The notes: generated by a model not told the origin, from the letters alone. Positions 24,379 to 33,265 are shown, numbered from the stretch's first letter. The stretch: 64,000 bases of DNA from Bdellovibrionales bacterium CG10_big_fil_rev_8_21_14_0_10_45_34 (GCA_002778785.1 PEZS01000011.1:124001-188000); one strand, 5' to 3'. Numbers and translations are program-made.

Positions 24379-25848
24379 TTAGTTTCTCAAATACTTAGGC
24401 GGTTTGGGCCAAATAAAAAACAACACCGCACCCAATGCAAGAATTAAGAGCAATAGCAACATACCATCGGCCAAACGGTAGCTAGAAATCAAGGCTTGAG
24501 CCTGAAGTGCGAGTGTTTGAGGGCGATCGAAGAAAGCTCGTGAAATGGCAAAATCGCCCATAGCGTAAACGCCAACAAGTACACTCACAAATCGCAATCG
24601 CCCATAAACCTGAGGGAGTAAAACCTTCCAGAGGATGCTCCACTTGTTCGCCCCAAGAAGTTTCGCTGCTTGAATGTCTGAAGTGTATGCGAGAAAAGCA
24701 CTGTGCGCATAGCCCCTTAGTAATGACGGCCCAAGGCTCAAGGTCATGAGGCCACCTAAAAAGATGACGGCGAGAAGTCCTTCAGTGAGTAGCAGCTTAA
24801 TTCTTACAACGAAGGCAACAAATGCCAAAAGGCTTGCGCTTAAGCCCACCCACGAGAGCTGCAAGTTGTACCAGGGTCGATAGAAAAAGAGAGCACAAAC
24901 CCCAATACAAAATCCAAATGCAAGAAGACTTGAAATCAGACCTATAAGAAACGTGTAAAGCAATGAGTGGATTAAGTAATTTTGAGGCGTGGCTTCTATA
25001 AGAGAAAAGCTACTTCCGAAAAGCACTCTCAGATAGCTAAAGCAGATTGCTAAAGAAGCCATCAGTGCTAACAGAGAATACCTTCTTTGGCCATAGTTTA
25101 ACATTGTAGTCGATGAGGATCCTGAGTGTCTGACCGGGTCATGAGAACTCATTCGATTTAGAAGTCCAAACATCATTACGACAAGGATGGTTTGAAGCAG
25201 CGACACTCCGAGCGCCTGCTTCCAAGTTTCGGGCATCATCGCCAAATCCCAAACCAATAGTTCTACCGAATAGATTTTTGATTTTGAGGCAATGAGCGGA
25301 ATCGAAAAACTCATAAAGGCATATACAAATACAGAAACCGCTGACCAAATGATGGTGGGTTTTAGTTTGAAAAGGCCTATCTTAGACCAAAACTGAAAGC
25401 CAGATGCACCCAAAACTTTAGAGACCTCAATTGCTACCAACATATCTTGCTGGTGACAAGACTTAGAGATCGACACGGCCACAAAACCCGCCATCACTAA
25501 AGTGTGCACAAACACAATACCCGTCAAACCATACGGGAACGGATGCCATAAAAAGAACGCCGCGAAAATAGCAAACAAAGAAGGCAGTAAAGTAGGAAGT
25601 AACGCCAGGGACTCGAAGAACCTGCGCGATTTGGCGCCAAAGGAGCTAAGTCCAATGCCGCCGATTACACCGAGCAAACTGCATGCTAAGGCCGACATGA
25701 GCGCCTGAAGGAAGGTCAAAAAAAAGGTTTTACTTAAAAGTGACCACTCAGGCAGGGCTACTCCCTGAACGATGGCTCCTCCCATAAGAAAGGGAAGCAG
25801 CAGTCCTAAAAGTGTGAGAGCGGCCAGCGCTAGTAGGACTTTATCCAA
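24379..25848 (-). CDS. thiP: ABC transporter permease, fused two-domain (ThiP-like)
   Basis: Inner membrane channel for thiamine-type import. 489 residues with about twelve hydrophobic segments in two halves. Each half carries an EAA loop: EVSKVLGASGFQFWSKIGLF in the first and AKLLGANKWSILWKVLLPQV in the second. So one chain supplies both halves of the pore, as in ThiP and FbpB. Its start overlaps the end of thiB by 19 bp, indicating translational coupling. Confidence 0.85.
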   Translation of the reverse strand: MDKVLLALAALTLLGLLLPFLMGGAIVQGVALPEWSLLSKTFFLTFLQALMSALACSLLGVIGGIGLSSFGAKSRRFFESLALLPTLLPSLFAIFAAFFLWHPFPYGLTGIVFVHTLVMAGFVAVSISKSCHQQDMLVAIEVSKVLGASGFQFWSKIGLFKLKPTIIWSAVSVFVYAFMSFSIPLIASKSKIYSVELLVWDLAMMPETWKQALGVSLLQTILVVMMFGLLNRMSSHDPVRHSGSSSTTMLNYGQRRYSLLALMASLAICFSYLRVLFGSSFSLIEATPQNYLIHSLLYTFLIGLISSLLAFGFCIGVCALFFYRPWYNLQLSWVGLSASLLAFVAFVVRIKLLLTEGLLAVIFLGGLMTLSLGPSLLRGYAHSAFLAYTSDIQAAKLLGANKWSILWKVLLPQVYGRLRFVSVLVGVYAMGDFAISRAFFDRPQTLALQAQALISSYRLADGMLLLLLILALGAVLFFIWPKPPKYLRN

Positions 25849-26882
25849 AGTTCGTTTATTTCTTTCGGCTTTAAGAGAGAATTTACACTTTGAAGTTGGA
25901 AATCTTCATAAGGTTTCCAGGCTAAGTCCGTAACTTCAGTTCGTGCTGGAAGCATATAGTTCTTGAGCGAAATCACTTTTTGCCCCTCAACACTTCCGAT
26001 CAAAGCAAGAAACCTTTGGGCGTTTGCGAAGTTTTTTGTGTGACTCACAATGGCCGCATATTCTACCTGATAAGGATGGCCCGTCTTAAATCGCGCTAGC
26101 TCGTAGTTGAGATTTCCTTCGGCAAAACGATGATAAGCAGCAGAAGTGGTGTAAGTAAAAACAGCTTCAGCCTGGCCAGAAGTAAACGCAGCATAGGCAT
26201 CACTCCAAGAAGGAAAAACCCCGGCAGCTGAACTTTTGACGAATCTAAAAGTATCTAGACTCAGCTGTTTATCCGCAACCCCCGCTGTCAACCAAGCAAT
26301 GAACTGAAACCCTGCGCTGCTTGAGCGCGGATCAATAAGAGCAATGCGCGGGGTCTGCTCTAGAAAAGATTTCCAACTATCGTAGTCATGGATTAACTGC
26401 TTACCAGTTGTATTTTCGGTTTTGCGAATGAAGGTCAGCGGGGCCCAATCAAATGGATAAAAAGCGTCTAACTGATCAGAGGCTAAAACTCGCTCGTCGA
26501 ATTCACTCAAATCCAGCAGATGTTGCCGAACAGGTAGAGCTTCCACTCTGGAAATAGTGTAGTCGTCGATACCCATTAAAACGTCCGCTGGTGTGCCGTC
26601 CTTTTCAAGAGTGACTCGGTTTATCATTTCAACGGCGCCGCCTGCATCTACCCATTTCAGACTACACTTTGTCTTCTCATGGAACATTTTAGCGAGCTCT
26701 GGGCCAGGGCCCCAACCTGCTACCATGGAAGTGTAGGAGTAAACGGTCAATCCGCATTCAAGAGCGGAAACTTCAGGCTTTTTTTGAAAAAGAAATCTAG
26801 AAACGAGAACGATAATTAGTAGTCCCAGAATGGCGAACATAAAGTAGCGGGCACTCTGAAGGTCTGAAATTCGAGGTTTCAT
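25830..26882 (-). CDS. thiB: Thiamine/TPP-type ABC substrate-binding protein (ThiB-like)
   Basis: Periplasmic capture protein. After a membrane segment (about residues 16-32) the mature part opens LTVYSYTSMVAGWGPGPELAKMF, followed by CSLKWVDAGGAVEMINR and ADVLMGIDDY, all close in pattern to E. coli ThiB. ATG 26882 is chosen because GGGAGT lies 5 bases upstream; the longer frame to 26915 lacks this. 350 residues. The signal looks uncleaved or lipidated (Cys in SALECG), so it may be membrane-tethered. No TPP riboswitch pattern was found upstream of this gene or of the operon head. Confidence 0.82.
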   Translation of the reverse strand: MKPRISDLQSARYFMFAILGLLIIVLVSRFLFQKKPEVSALECGLTVYSYTSMVAGWGPGPELAKMFHEKTKCSLKWVDAGGAVEMINRVTLEKDGTPADVLMGIDDYTISRVEALPVRQHLLDLSEFDERVLASDQLDAFYPFDWAPLTFIRKTENTTGKQLIHDYDSWKSFLEQTPRIALIDPRSSSAGFQFIAWLTAGVADKQLSLDTFRFVKSSAAGVFPSWSDAYAAFTSGQAEAVFTYTTSAAYHRFAEGNLNYELARFKTGHPYQVEYAAIVSHTKNFANAQRFLALIGSVEGQKVISLKNYMLPARTEVTDLAWKPYEDFQLQSVNSLLKPKEINELWIKSY

Positions 26883-26931
26883 TTTTACTCCCAATTTCTC
26901 GATTCCCCTCCCCACAAATTAAATACTTAGA

Positions 26932-27414
26932 TTACCACCAAATCCCTCGATTCCTCTTATAAAAGAAGTAATCAAACCCCAAACACCTACCCGCTCCGAA
27001 CCAAAGAAGCACAATCACAACGACCATCATGAGGCTGTGAAATTGAGACTCTACTGACGTTGTTAACTCTAGTTGATGCGCTAGTAACAAAATTGCCAAA
27101 ATGCTCAGCGGACGCACTAAGTAACCTAACACATAGCCGATACCTACAAGAAAGTAAGAAACAATTAAGAAGACGGAAAAAATTTTCCAGTTCGGGCTTA
27201 CAATTTGCACCAAAAAGTTTTCATACCAGTGTGAGGTTGCGCCGATGGAGAGCCCCCTTTCCAAAGTCGAAACCAAATGAGGCTCGCGTGTCCAACCCAG
27301 GGATATCCATTCAGAGGCTTCGTGAGTAAAAAAAATCCCCACATAAATTCGCAGAAAAGCCAAAGGGAACAAATGCCCCACGTATTTAAAACTTTCAAAA
27401 AAAGCGACAATCAT
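26932..27414 (-). CDS. DoxX-like small membrane protein
   Basis: 160 residues with four hydrophobic helices (about 14-30, 72-95, 97-110, 125-143). The phrase LAFLRIYVGIFFTHEASEW at the start and a closing GAGRCLGFDYFFYKR fit the DoxX/quinone-oxidoreductase subunit family. Exact role unknown; relatives are linked to redox or sulfur metabolism. It lies between nth and thiB in a probable six-gene run (gaps of 31 and 49 bp). Confidence 0.7.
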   Translation of the reverse strand: MIVAFFESFKYVGHLFPLAFLRIYVGIFFTHEASEWISLGWTREPHLVSTLERGLSIGATSHWYENFLVQIVSPNWKIFSVFLIVSYFLVGIGYVLGYLVRPLSILAILLLAHQLELTTSVESQFHSLMMVVVIVLLWFGAGRCLGFDYFFYKRNRGIWW

Positions 27415-27445
27415 GGCTCATAATTCCCCGGTATCCGACAACCTG

Positions 27446-28096
27446 TCAAACACCCTTGCGCGGGCAAATGCTTTCTAAATGACAAGAGTCACACAGAGGC
27501 TTCCTCGCCTTACACACGGCCCTTCCGTGATAAATAAGAAGATGAGAAAAAACGACCCAATCCACCTTGGGGATCACCCTCATTAGCTCCAGTTCAATGA
27601 CTTCGGGAGTTTTTCCTTTTGCAAGCCCCAGGCGTTGGCTCAACCTAGATACGTGAGTATCTACTACCATTGCAGCAATCCCAAATGCATTGCCTAAAAC
27701 AACATTGGCTGTTTTGCGTCCAACTCCGGGCAATTGGCTCAACTCTTCGACGGACTTTGGGAGAATATCGGCATAAACTCCGTGCACCGTCTTAGCGCAG
27801 GCGACCAAATTTTTGGATTTGTTCCTGAAAAAGCCTGTCGATCTAATGATTTCTTCGAGATCATTTTGATCAGCCTCAGCCAGAGCTCCAAAATCTGGAT
27901 ACCTCTTGAACAAATGTGGCGTGACCTTATTGACTCTCTCGTCTGTGCACTGAGCAGAAAGGACTGTCGCGACGAGGAGCTGGTAGGGGCTGCTGTGATC
28001 GAGTGAGCACTTTGCTTCCGTGTACTGCGCCTTTAACCTTTTAATAACTTCTCTGATTCTTGGGCCGTCTGGCTTGATCTTATTCTTCGCCGTCAT
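27446..28096 (-). CDS. nth: Endonuclease III
   Basis: DNA glycosylase/AP lyase removing oxidised pyrimidines. Motifs: LLVATVLSAQCTDERVN, the helix-hairpin-helix LPGVGRKTANVVLG with catalytic Lys, VVDTHVSRLSQRLG with catalytic Asp, and the 4Fe-4S site C-x6-C-x2-C-x5-C at the end (CKARKPLCDSCHLESIC). 216 residues is normal. Its start overlaps the ferredoxin stop by 17 bp, suggesting coupled translation. The MutY homologue at 11115 handles the complementary oxidised-purine pathway. Confidence 0.96.
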   Translation of the reverse strand: MTAKNKIKPDGPRIREVIKRLKAQYTEAKCSLDHSSPYQLLVATVLSAQCTDERVNKVTPHLFKRYPDFGALAEADQNDLEEIIRSTGFFRNKSKNLVACAKTVHGVYADILPKSVEELSQLPGVGRKTANVVLGNAFGIAAMVVDTHVSRLSQRLGLAKGKTPEVIELELMRVIPKVDWVVFSHLLIYHGRAVCKARKPLCDSCHLESICPRKGV

Positions 28097-28316
28097 TGCC
28101 GATCGCCTCGACCGGGCAACCTTCCATAGCCTCTCGACAAAGGTCTTCTTCTTCTGGAGAAAGTGGCTGTTTGGCTAGAAATGCGTGGCCGTTGTCTTCA
28201 TCCATTTTGAAGTTATTAGGCGCGGCGGTAACGCAGGCGTCGCAAGCGATGCAAGTCTGGTCTACATAGAATTTTCCGGGAGCGTTATCATCCCATTTCT
28301 GACTTTTGTCTGACAT
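28080..28316 (-). CDS. Single-cluster 4Fe-4S ferredoxin
   Basis: Small electron carrier of 78 residues. The cluster is bound by CIACDAC (C-x2-C-x2-C) and a distant CP in EGCPVEAIG, the monocluster pattern. ATG 28316 has GAGGA upstream; the longer frame to 28349 lacks one. It appears to head the operon with nth, which it overlaps. A ferredoxin next to nth is found in several bacteria; whether it helps load or read Nth's iron-sulfur cluster is speculation. Confidence 0.88.
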   Translation of the reverse strand: MSDKSQKWDDNAPGKFYVDQTCIACDACVTAAPNNFKMDEDNGHAFLAKQPLSPEEEDLCREAMEGCPVEAIGNDGEE

Positions 28317-28548
28317 TTTGTCCTCAAACCGAATGGGCATTATCTCCAATTTCTGAGCACTGTCAAACGTAGACCTCAGTGCGCCGGTGCTCGCTAAAGA
28401 GCCCTAACGTTTGGACTTCTCATAGCTCTAAGCCCCTACAAATAGCCCACAGCGAAGCCGGCCTTCCGAAGAGATTTAGAGTCGGAGCGGGTAGGACCCA
28501 TTACATCCCGGCTTTCGCTTGATAGAATAAAAGTCTAAGGGGGTGTCC

Positions 28549-29649
28549 ATGGAAGGACCTCGTGCGCCGCAAATACAAGAGTTGAGTCGGCTTATAAACT
28601 TTTTGGACTCGGAGCTTCGTCCACAGGCCGGTTGGTCTGTCGCAGAAGAGTACCCAACAGCCCTTTCTGAAGGAAACCTGCACAACATTCGGTTCATCGA
28701 GGAAGACGGGGAAATCCTTTCTCATGCCGTTGTCCGCCCGCTGATTGTAAAAACCCCGCGAATCGCTTGGAAGGTGTCTGCTATTGGTAGCGTATTGACT
28801 CATCCAAAGTATCGAAACAAAGGGTTAAGCCGAAAAGTAATTCAAGAGTGTTTAGATCTCAGCGAACAGCAAGACTGCGACATTGCTATTCTTTGGAGCA
28901 ATCTCTTTGAATTCTATTCTGCAATGGGTTTTGAACTTGCCGGCGAAGAGATCAACTTTCGCGTAGATAAGCTCATACCTACTCCGCCGCGTGAGGACCT
29001 TAAGTTTTTAGAAGGCAATCAAATTGATCCAAATGCATGGCTCAGAATTTTCAACCAACACTCAATAAACACACTTCGCACCTACGATGACGTACGAAGA
29101 CTCCTAAAAATCCCAAACTCCCAGGTTATCACTGCCTGGAATTCCTCTGGTCAGCTTGCCGGGTATTTGGTCGAGGGTAAAGGCGCCGACCTTCAGGACC
29201 ATGTTCACGAGTGGGGCGGAGATGTCGAAACAATCACAAATCTTCTCAACGAACGTCTTAAGCAGAAACAACAAGCTCTTCGCATTATTGTAGGACCACA
29301 TTCGCAACAACTCATTGACACTCTCTCGAGCTGCGGTTTCGAAAGGCACCAAGGTTACCTTGGACTTATTAAGATTCTCAATCCCACCAAATTCGCTGCA
29401 AAGATCAGACGAACGCTTACCGCAACCATGAATTCAGATACGGCCACGTGCAGCCTCCACTTTGATGCTCAAGATAACGTCTTCATTTTGAGCTGCAAAA
29501 ATGAATCTCTTGAACTTACAGAATCCCAACTTACAAAGCTTGTTTTTGGACCCGTCAAAGACCTTGGAGCCAATACTTCGGGATTTTTGCAAAGAAACAA
29601 TTTGCAGGTTCCACTTCCGCTTTGGTTGTGGGGCTGGGATTCAATATGA
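28549..29649 (+). CDS. GNAT-family N-acetyltransferase, two-domain
   Basis: Transfers an acetyl group from acetyl-CoA to an unknown amine. Residues about 15-150 hold the GNAT fold: VSAIGSVLTHPKYRNKGLSRKVI is the CoA-binding motif A, followed by ILWSNLFEFYSAMGFELAG. A second domain (about 165-366, with AWLRIFNQHSINTLRTYDDV) resembles the C-terminal part of Eis-like or other double GNAT proteins, but I cannot name it. ATG 28549 with AAGGGGG upstream is preferred to GTG 28543. Its stop overlaps the start of the next gene (ATGA). Confidence 0.8.
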   Translation: MEGPRAPQIQELSRLINFLDSELRPQAGWSVAEEYPTALSEGNLHNIRFIEEDGEILSHAVVRPLIVKTPRIAWKVSAIGSVLTHPKYRNKGLSRKVIQECLDLSEQQDCDIAILWSNLFEFYSAMGFELAGEEINFRVDKLIPTPPREDLKFLEGNQIDPNAWLRIFNQHSINTLRTYDDVRRLLKIPNSQVITAWNSSGQLAGYLVEGKGADLQDHVHEWGGDVETITNLLNERLKQKQQALRIIVGPHSQQLIDTLSSCGFERHQGYLGLIKILNPTKFAAKIRRTLTATMNSDTATCSLHFDAQDNVFILSCKNESLELTESQLTKLVFGPVKDLGANTSGFLQRNNLQVPLPLWLWGWDSI

Positions 29650-30464
29650 AGCCCATCTTTCAAAAGTCCGTCGAGCCTAGCCTTCCTTTATTTTCCTCTG
29701 CCTTTCGATTTCTCATTGCCCTGTTTTTTTTAATGCTTGCAGGATGCGCAGAAGATGGACTCGAAGAACTAAAGGAAGATCTTGGCCCGCAGGTGCCTTA
29801 CGAAACAAGAGATTCTGCTCTTAGCAAAGCGACCGGTGAGCAAAACCCAACCCTCATTCGCGTCGACGATTGGCATGTCAGCGAGACAAGCGCTCGTCTT
29901 CTACTTGGCGATTTTAGAACATTCTCTTTATTAGAACTGTTGGTGGTCTCTAAAGAATGGATGAACAATCAGACCATTATCAATTTGAGTCTGCGCGAAA
30001 CAAAGTATGAATCAGACGGCTCTAACACCGAAGATCACTACTCAAACAGACTCGTCATCGACGACAATCCCACAAACTCGGATTTTTCAGTGGGCTATCA
30101 ACCCTGTTCTGTAAATCCGCTTAAAAGAGTGCGTTTGCCAGAGGGGGCGCAGGTTCAGGTTTTTAAAATAGAATCCTCCACCCAAGTAGCCCCGCCGCCT
30201 ATCCTAGTTGCCAAAAGTCCTACGTGCGGAGGCCTGAACCCCTGCTCAATGAACTACGTCAATGTGAAATTTGATGAATTGCTCTCTTTTAAAGGCGAAA
30301 CACAAAGGTTCAACTGTCGATTCAAAATTTCCAACCAAGCACCGTATCTTGCCAAAGTTTTGCAAAACTGCGTAAAATATCTAGTCACTATCGAAGATGG
30401 GCGCCAAATCCCCGCGGAGAAGTGCACGAGTGTTGTGAATTTTCGAATCGGTAAAGCCGATTAA
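29646..30464 (+). CDS. Lipoprotein of unknown function
   Basis: 272 residues. The start is ATG 29646, overlapping the GNAT stop as ATGA, so translation is coupled. The signal ends with lipobox LAGC (Cys34). The mature part begins acidic (AEDGLEELKEDLG) and contains cysteines in SVGYQPCSVN, CGGLNPCSMN, FNCRF and KCTSV that could form disulfides outside the cytoplasm. No domain recognised. elbB follows by 42 bp and may be in the same transcript. Confidence 0.78.
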   Translation: MKPIFQKSVEPSLPLFSSAFRFLIALFFLMLAGCAEDGLEELKEDLGPQVPYETRDSALSKATGEQNPTLIRVDDWHVSETSARLLLGDFRTFSLLELLVVSKEWMNNQTIINLSLRETKYESDGSNTEDHYSNRLVIDDNPTNSDFSVGYQPCSVNPLKRVRLPEGAQVQVFKIESSTQVAPPPILVAKSPTCGGLNPCSMNYVNVKFDELLSFKGETQRFNCRFKISNQAPYLAKVLQNCVKYLVTIEDGRQIPAEKCTSVVNFRIGKAD

Positions 30465-30506
30465 AAATACTGTTCACTTTTTTTCGTACAATTTCGGAGG
30501 TAGCTT

Positions 30507-31160
30507 GTGAAAAAGAAAATTGCCGTCATCTTATCTGGCTGTGGCTATTTAGATGGAGCCGAAATTACGGAAGCCATCTCTTCGCTCATTGTATTGTCTG
30601 AGCTAGGCGTCGACTACCAAGTCTTCGCTCCCAACATAATTTTTTCTGTTGTCGATCATCTCACTGGTCAACCAACTGGTGAGAAACGCAACGCTCTTAC
30701 GGAGTCCGCTCGAATTGCCAGGGGCAAAGCACTTGATTTGGAAGAGCTCAATCCTGATCACTTCGATGCCATTGTTTTTCCGGGGGGCTTTGGGGCCGCA
30801 AAAAACTTGAGTACGTTTGCAGAAAAAGGGGCAAATGCCACCGTATTAGCAAGTGTTCAAAAAGTTATCGAGGCTTTTCATACCCAGTGTAAACCGATCG
30901 CAGGCATTTGCATTTCTCCTGCGGTGATTGCCACCGTCTTGGGCTCTAAAGGAGTTGAGGTGACGATAGGTAACGACCGTGCAGTTGCCGAGCAAATTGA
31001 GAAGACGGGAGCTGAACACCATGACTGCGACGTTGAAGACTATCTCACAGATCGCGACAATAAGGTCATCACAACTCCCGCCTATATGTACGACGCCAAA
31101 CCAAACCAAGTGTTTAACGGCATTCGAAAGGCATTGAGGGAGCTGGTGGAAATGGCCTAA
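30507..31160 (+). CDS. elbB: Isoprenoid biosynthesis glyoxalase ElbB (DJ-1/PfpI superfamily)
   Basis: Class I glutamine amidotransferase-like protein with glyoxalase activity in E. coli; its link to isoprenoid synthesis is genetic. The start KIAVILSGCGYLDGAEITEA is the ElbB signature. The nucleophile elbow is CKPIAGICISPAV with the reactive Cys, and VFPGGFGAAKNLSTFA supplies the glycine-rich loop. 217 residues. GTG 30507 has GGAGG ten bases upstream, so a GTG start is well supported. Confidence 0.92.
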   Translation: MKKKIAVILSGCGYLDGAEITEAISSLIVLSELGVDYQVFAPNIIFSVVDHLTGQPTGEKRNALTESARIARGKALDLEELNPDHFDAIVFPGGFGAAKNLSTFAEKGANATVLASVQKVIEAFHTQCKPIAGICISPAVIATVLGSKGVEVTIGNDRAVAEQIEKTGAEHHDCDVEDYLTDRDNKVITTPAYMYDAKPNQVFNGIRKALRELVEMA

Positions 31161-31167
31161 GTGCCCA

Positions 31168-31208
31168 TTAGATACGAACGTTAGTCGGCTTTTAGATACG
31201 AACGCTAG
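31168..31208 (+). repeat. 17-bp direct repeat just past elbB
   Basis: TTAGATACGAACGTTAG (31168-31184) recurs at 31192-31208 with one change (T to C), a period of 24. It begins 7 bp past the elbB stop. No gene lies here. Confidence 0.85.
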
Positions 31209-31270
31209 AGGTACTTAGAGGTGAACACAATTTTGTTCAACCGTGGTACTCGTTTTTAGCGAGCAGAGGC

Positions 31271-32017
31271 TCAACCCATTTTTTTTCGAAAATTATTCAG
31301 AGCATTGAGGTGCGGGCTCTTCCACCAAAGCGAGCGGAAGTTTTTAGACTCACTCCGCTGGATGCTGCCGTTGGCAGATGCAACTCTTTGAGCCTTAAGC
31401 GTGCTTGGGTCTAATTTTGATATCCGCTCGTCAAACTCGTTTTGCTTACTCCCCCAAAACTGAGGATCACACACTTCGTCCGCGAAACCTATATGAACGG
31501 CCTTGTAAGAAGAGTAGGTTTCAGCACTCAACATAGAAAAATCGAGCTGAGAAACAAAAACTCGATTTACTAGTCTTGCGGCGCCGAACCAGCCCCATGA
31601 AAGACCCATCTTTCTTTGCCAAACACCAACGATCGCCTGCGGCGCCAGAATCACTCGATCAAAACAAGATAAGATTTCTAATCCTCCTCCAAAGACATCA
31701 CCCTGCACCCATGCCACCTTGACACAAGAAAGTGCTGCCAACCCTTGTAAGACTTTTCGAATCAAAAGATGACCCCGTAAGCCATCTACTGAATTCTTTA
31801 GAAGAGCTTGCTTTTTTAGGTTGCCGCCAGAGCAAAATACTTTTTCACCGCTGGTAAAGTGCAACAGTGAAAACGCCTTTTCTTTTTTTAGTTGCCCAAG
31901 AAGAACTTTGAACTCCTTGGCCACGTCGCTGTCGAAGGCTCCTCCGTTACTAGATAAGTCCATATGGATTCGAGCAACAGTGCGATCGGCGCTAAAGGTG
32001 ATCAAAAAATATTTCAT
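31271..32017 (-). CDS. Enoyl-CoA hydratase/isomerase-family protein
   Basis: Crotonase-fold enzyme of 248 residues. The oxyanion-hole segments are FCSGGNLKKQ (usually SAGGDL) and WVQGDVFGGGLEILSCFD. The rest of the fold follows, with a short C-terminal tail rich in Ser/Arg/Lys. Substrate unknown: no fatty-acid or amino-acid catabolic gene is adjacent. It is a different paralogue from the leucine-pathway hydratase at 52084. Confidence 0.82.
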   Translation of the reverse strand: MKYFLITFSADRTVARIHMDLSSNGGAFDSDVAKEFKVLLGQLKKEKAFSLLHFTSGEKVFCSGGNLKKQALLKNSVDGLRGHLLIRKVLQGLAALSCVKVAWVQGDVFGGGLEILSCFDRVILAPQAIVGVWQRKMGLSWGWFGAARLVNRVFVSQLDFSMLSAETYSSYKAVHIGFADEVCDPQFWGSKQNEFDERISKLDPSTLKAQRVASANGSIQRSESKNFRSLWWKSPHLNALNNFRKKMG

Positions 32018-32075
32018 AAAAAATCCTTCTTTTATTTTGTTACCCTAACAAGAGACAGAGAGTCACCTAAGGATT

Positions 32076-32219
32076 ATGAGGCCGCTGAGTCTACTCTGGC
32101 TTAACAAGACCAACCTATGGCCTATAGAAAACGCTATGCCGGGCGTATGGCCCCCGACAGCCTGTCGGCGCCAAGGAAGCAAAGTCGTCTTGTTTGACAA
32201 GCCTTCGTTTAAAGCGTAA
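32076..32219 (+). CDS. Candidate 47-residue ORF in a structured gap
   Basis: An open frame from ATG 32076 to TAA 32217-32219, ending 10 bp before the next gene. AAGGA is only two bases from the ATG, which is too close for good initiation. The same DNA holds two palindromes: CCGACAG-C-CTGTCGG at 32154-32168 and CTTGT-TTG-ACAAG at 32189-32201. The stretch may therefore be a leader or structured element rather than a gene. Confidence 0.2.
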   Translation: MRPLSLLWLNKTNLWPIENAMPGVWPPTACRRQGSKVVLFDKPSFKA

Positions 32220-32229
32220 CCGTTGATGT

Positions 32230-32481
32230 ATGTCAGAACAAAAATATAGAATCTCCTATTCAGGATCTATGCTGTGGCTCATCTTTTGGTTTCTTGTTTT
32301 CTTTCCGGTGGCGCTCGTACTGCTAGCTACATCTGGAGAGTTCATGGTAGACAGCAGAACATTTGCCATCAACTATGAGGGCTCCAAGTTTTGGTTGTGT
32401 TTTTGGACGCTTGTGTTCTTTCCCGTTGCTATTGTGATGGTCTTACTCAATGGGTTTTCTGTCAGAACCGCAGTAGCTTAG
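32230..32481 (+). CDS. Small membrane protein made of two duplicated TM hairpin-less segments
   Basis: 83 residues with two TM segments that are copies of each other: YSGSMLWLIFWFLVFFPVAL (from about residue 9) and YEGSKFWLCFWTLVFFPVAI (from about residue 49). Over 27 aligned positions 16 are identical. The shared core is W-L-x-F-W-x-L-V-F-F-P-V-A. The loop between them is short and the C-terminus polar. Function unknown. No catalytic residue is apparent. Confidence 0.65.
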   Translation: MSEQKYRISYSGSMLWLIFWFLVFFPVALVLLATSGEFMVDSRTFAINYEGSKFWLCFWTLVFFPVAIVMVLLNGFSVRTAVA

Positions 32482-32590
32482 TGAGTTTACAAATCCAAAC
32501 CATCGCAAATCTCAAACGGCGAATTTCTCTGTGAAAAGAGTGTCTTTGACTAGAGTTGCTCTCACTACGCCAATGAAAAGACAATAGGGA

Positions 32591-33265
32591 CTAAATTTTT
32601 TGCAATAGATTCCGGTAGATGTCGCCAGCTTTGATAAACTCTACGCCAATCGTAGAAGGCCCAGAATCCTTTGGCTCCGACCAAACCACTTTTGCATGCA
32701 CGTTATAACTCTTCGACAGATCCTTAAGATCAACTTTAACTCGCAATATCTCGCCTTTTTCTACTGGCGTACCATCGTATTCAATAAGCGCTCCACCTCG
32801 AGAAAGATTTCTTAAAATCGAATTCATTTCTTGTCCGGAAAAAGGAACTATGTGGGCTTTTTGGTTAGTAAAAAAGCGTCGATGCACTCTTTGTCTCACG
32901 TCGTGACCCGAGACAAGCTTTCCAACGACTCCGTAAAAGTCATTCGCGACATAGGGCCGCTCGATAAGAACACATTTATCTAAAGCAGTTATTGCTTCAG
33001 CACTATCAGCAGAGACGAACTTAGCAAGCACCAAAATTGAATCGCTATATCCCATTTCTTTAAGATTCACTATGAGGGACTTCTTTTTGGGTGTGAACAC
33101 GTCAAAGTTAAGAATGACAAGATGAGGCTTCTGACCCTGCACCATCCTTATCGTTTCAATCGAAGAGTTGGCCAGAAATATCGAGTATAACCGGTTTCTT
33201 GAGAGGTCTTCTGCGACTTTGTCGTTGAGCTCTTGGCTGCCCGCCACAACGATAGGATGCACCAT
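32591..33265 (-). CDS. PilZ-domain protein with receiver-like N-terminus
   Basis: Probable cyclic-di-GMP-responsive regulator. Residues 1 to about 120 have a response-regulator-like layout (PIVVAGSQELNDKVAEDLSR, KPHLVILNFDVFTPKKKSL, DSILVLAKFVSADSAEAI). The phosphoacceptor region reads NFDVFTP, so phosphorylation is uncertain. Residues about 125-222 look like PilZ: RRFFT near the start and LSRGGALIEYD (the D/NxSxxG-like site), then KVVWSEPKDSGPSTIGVEFI. 224 residues. It has its own promoter region; no obvious partner is adjacent. Confidence 0.78.
   Translation of the reverse strand: MVHPIVVAGSQELNDKVAEDLSRNRLYSIFLANSSIETIRMVQGQKPHLVILNFDVFTPKKKSLIVNLKEMGYSDSILVLAKFVSADSAEAITALDKCVLIERPYVANDFYGVVGKLVSGHDVRQRVHRRFFTNQKAHIVPFSGQEMNSILRNLSRGGALIEYDGTPVEKGEILRVKVDLKDLSKSYNVHAKVVWSEPKDSGPSTIGVEFIKAGDIYRNLLQKI

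Noticed and set aside
28350-28548. TPP riboswitch before the ferredoxin-nth-thi operon
   Set aside because: The CTGAGA and CTGATC-type conserved boxes and stems are not present in either orientation. An inverted CAAACGT/ACGTTTG pair was seen, but it is too short to call.
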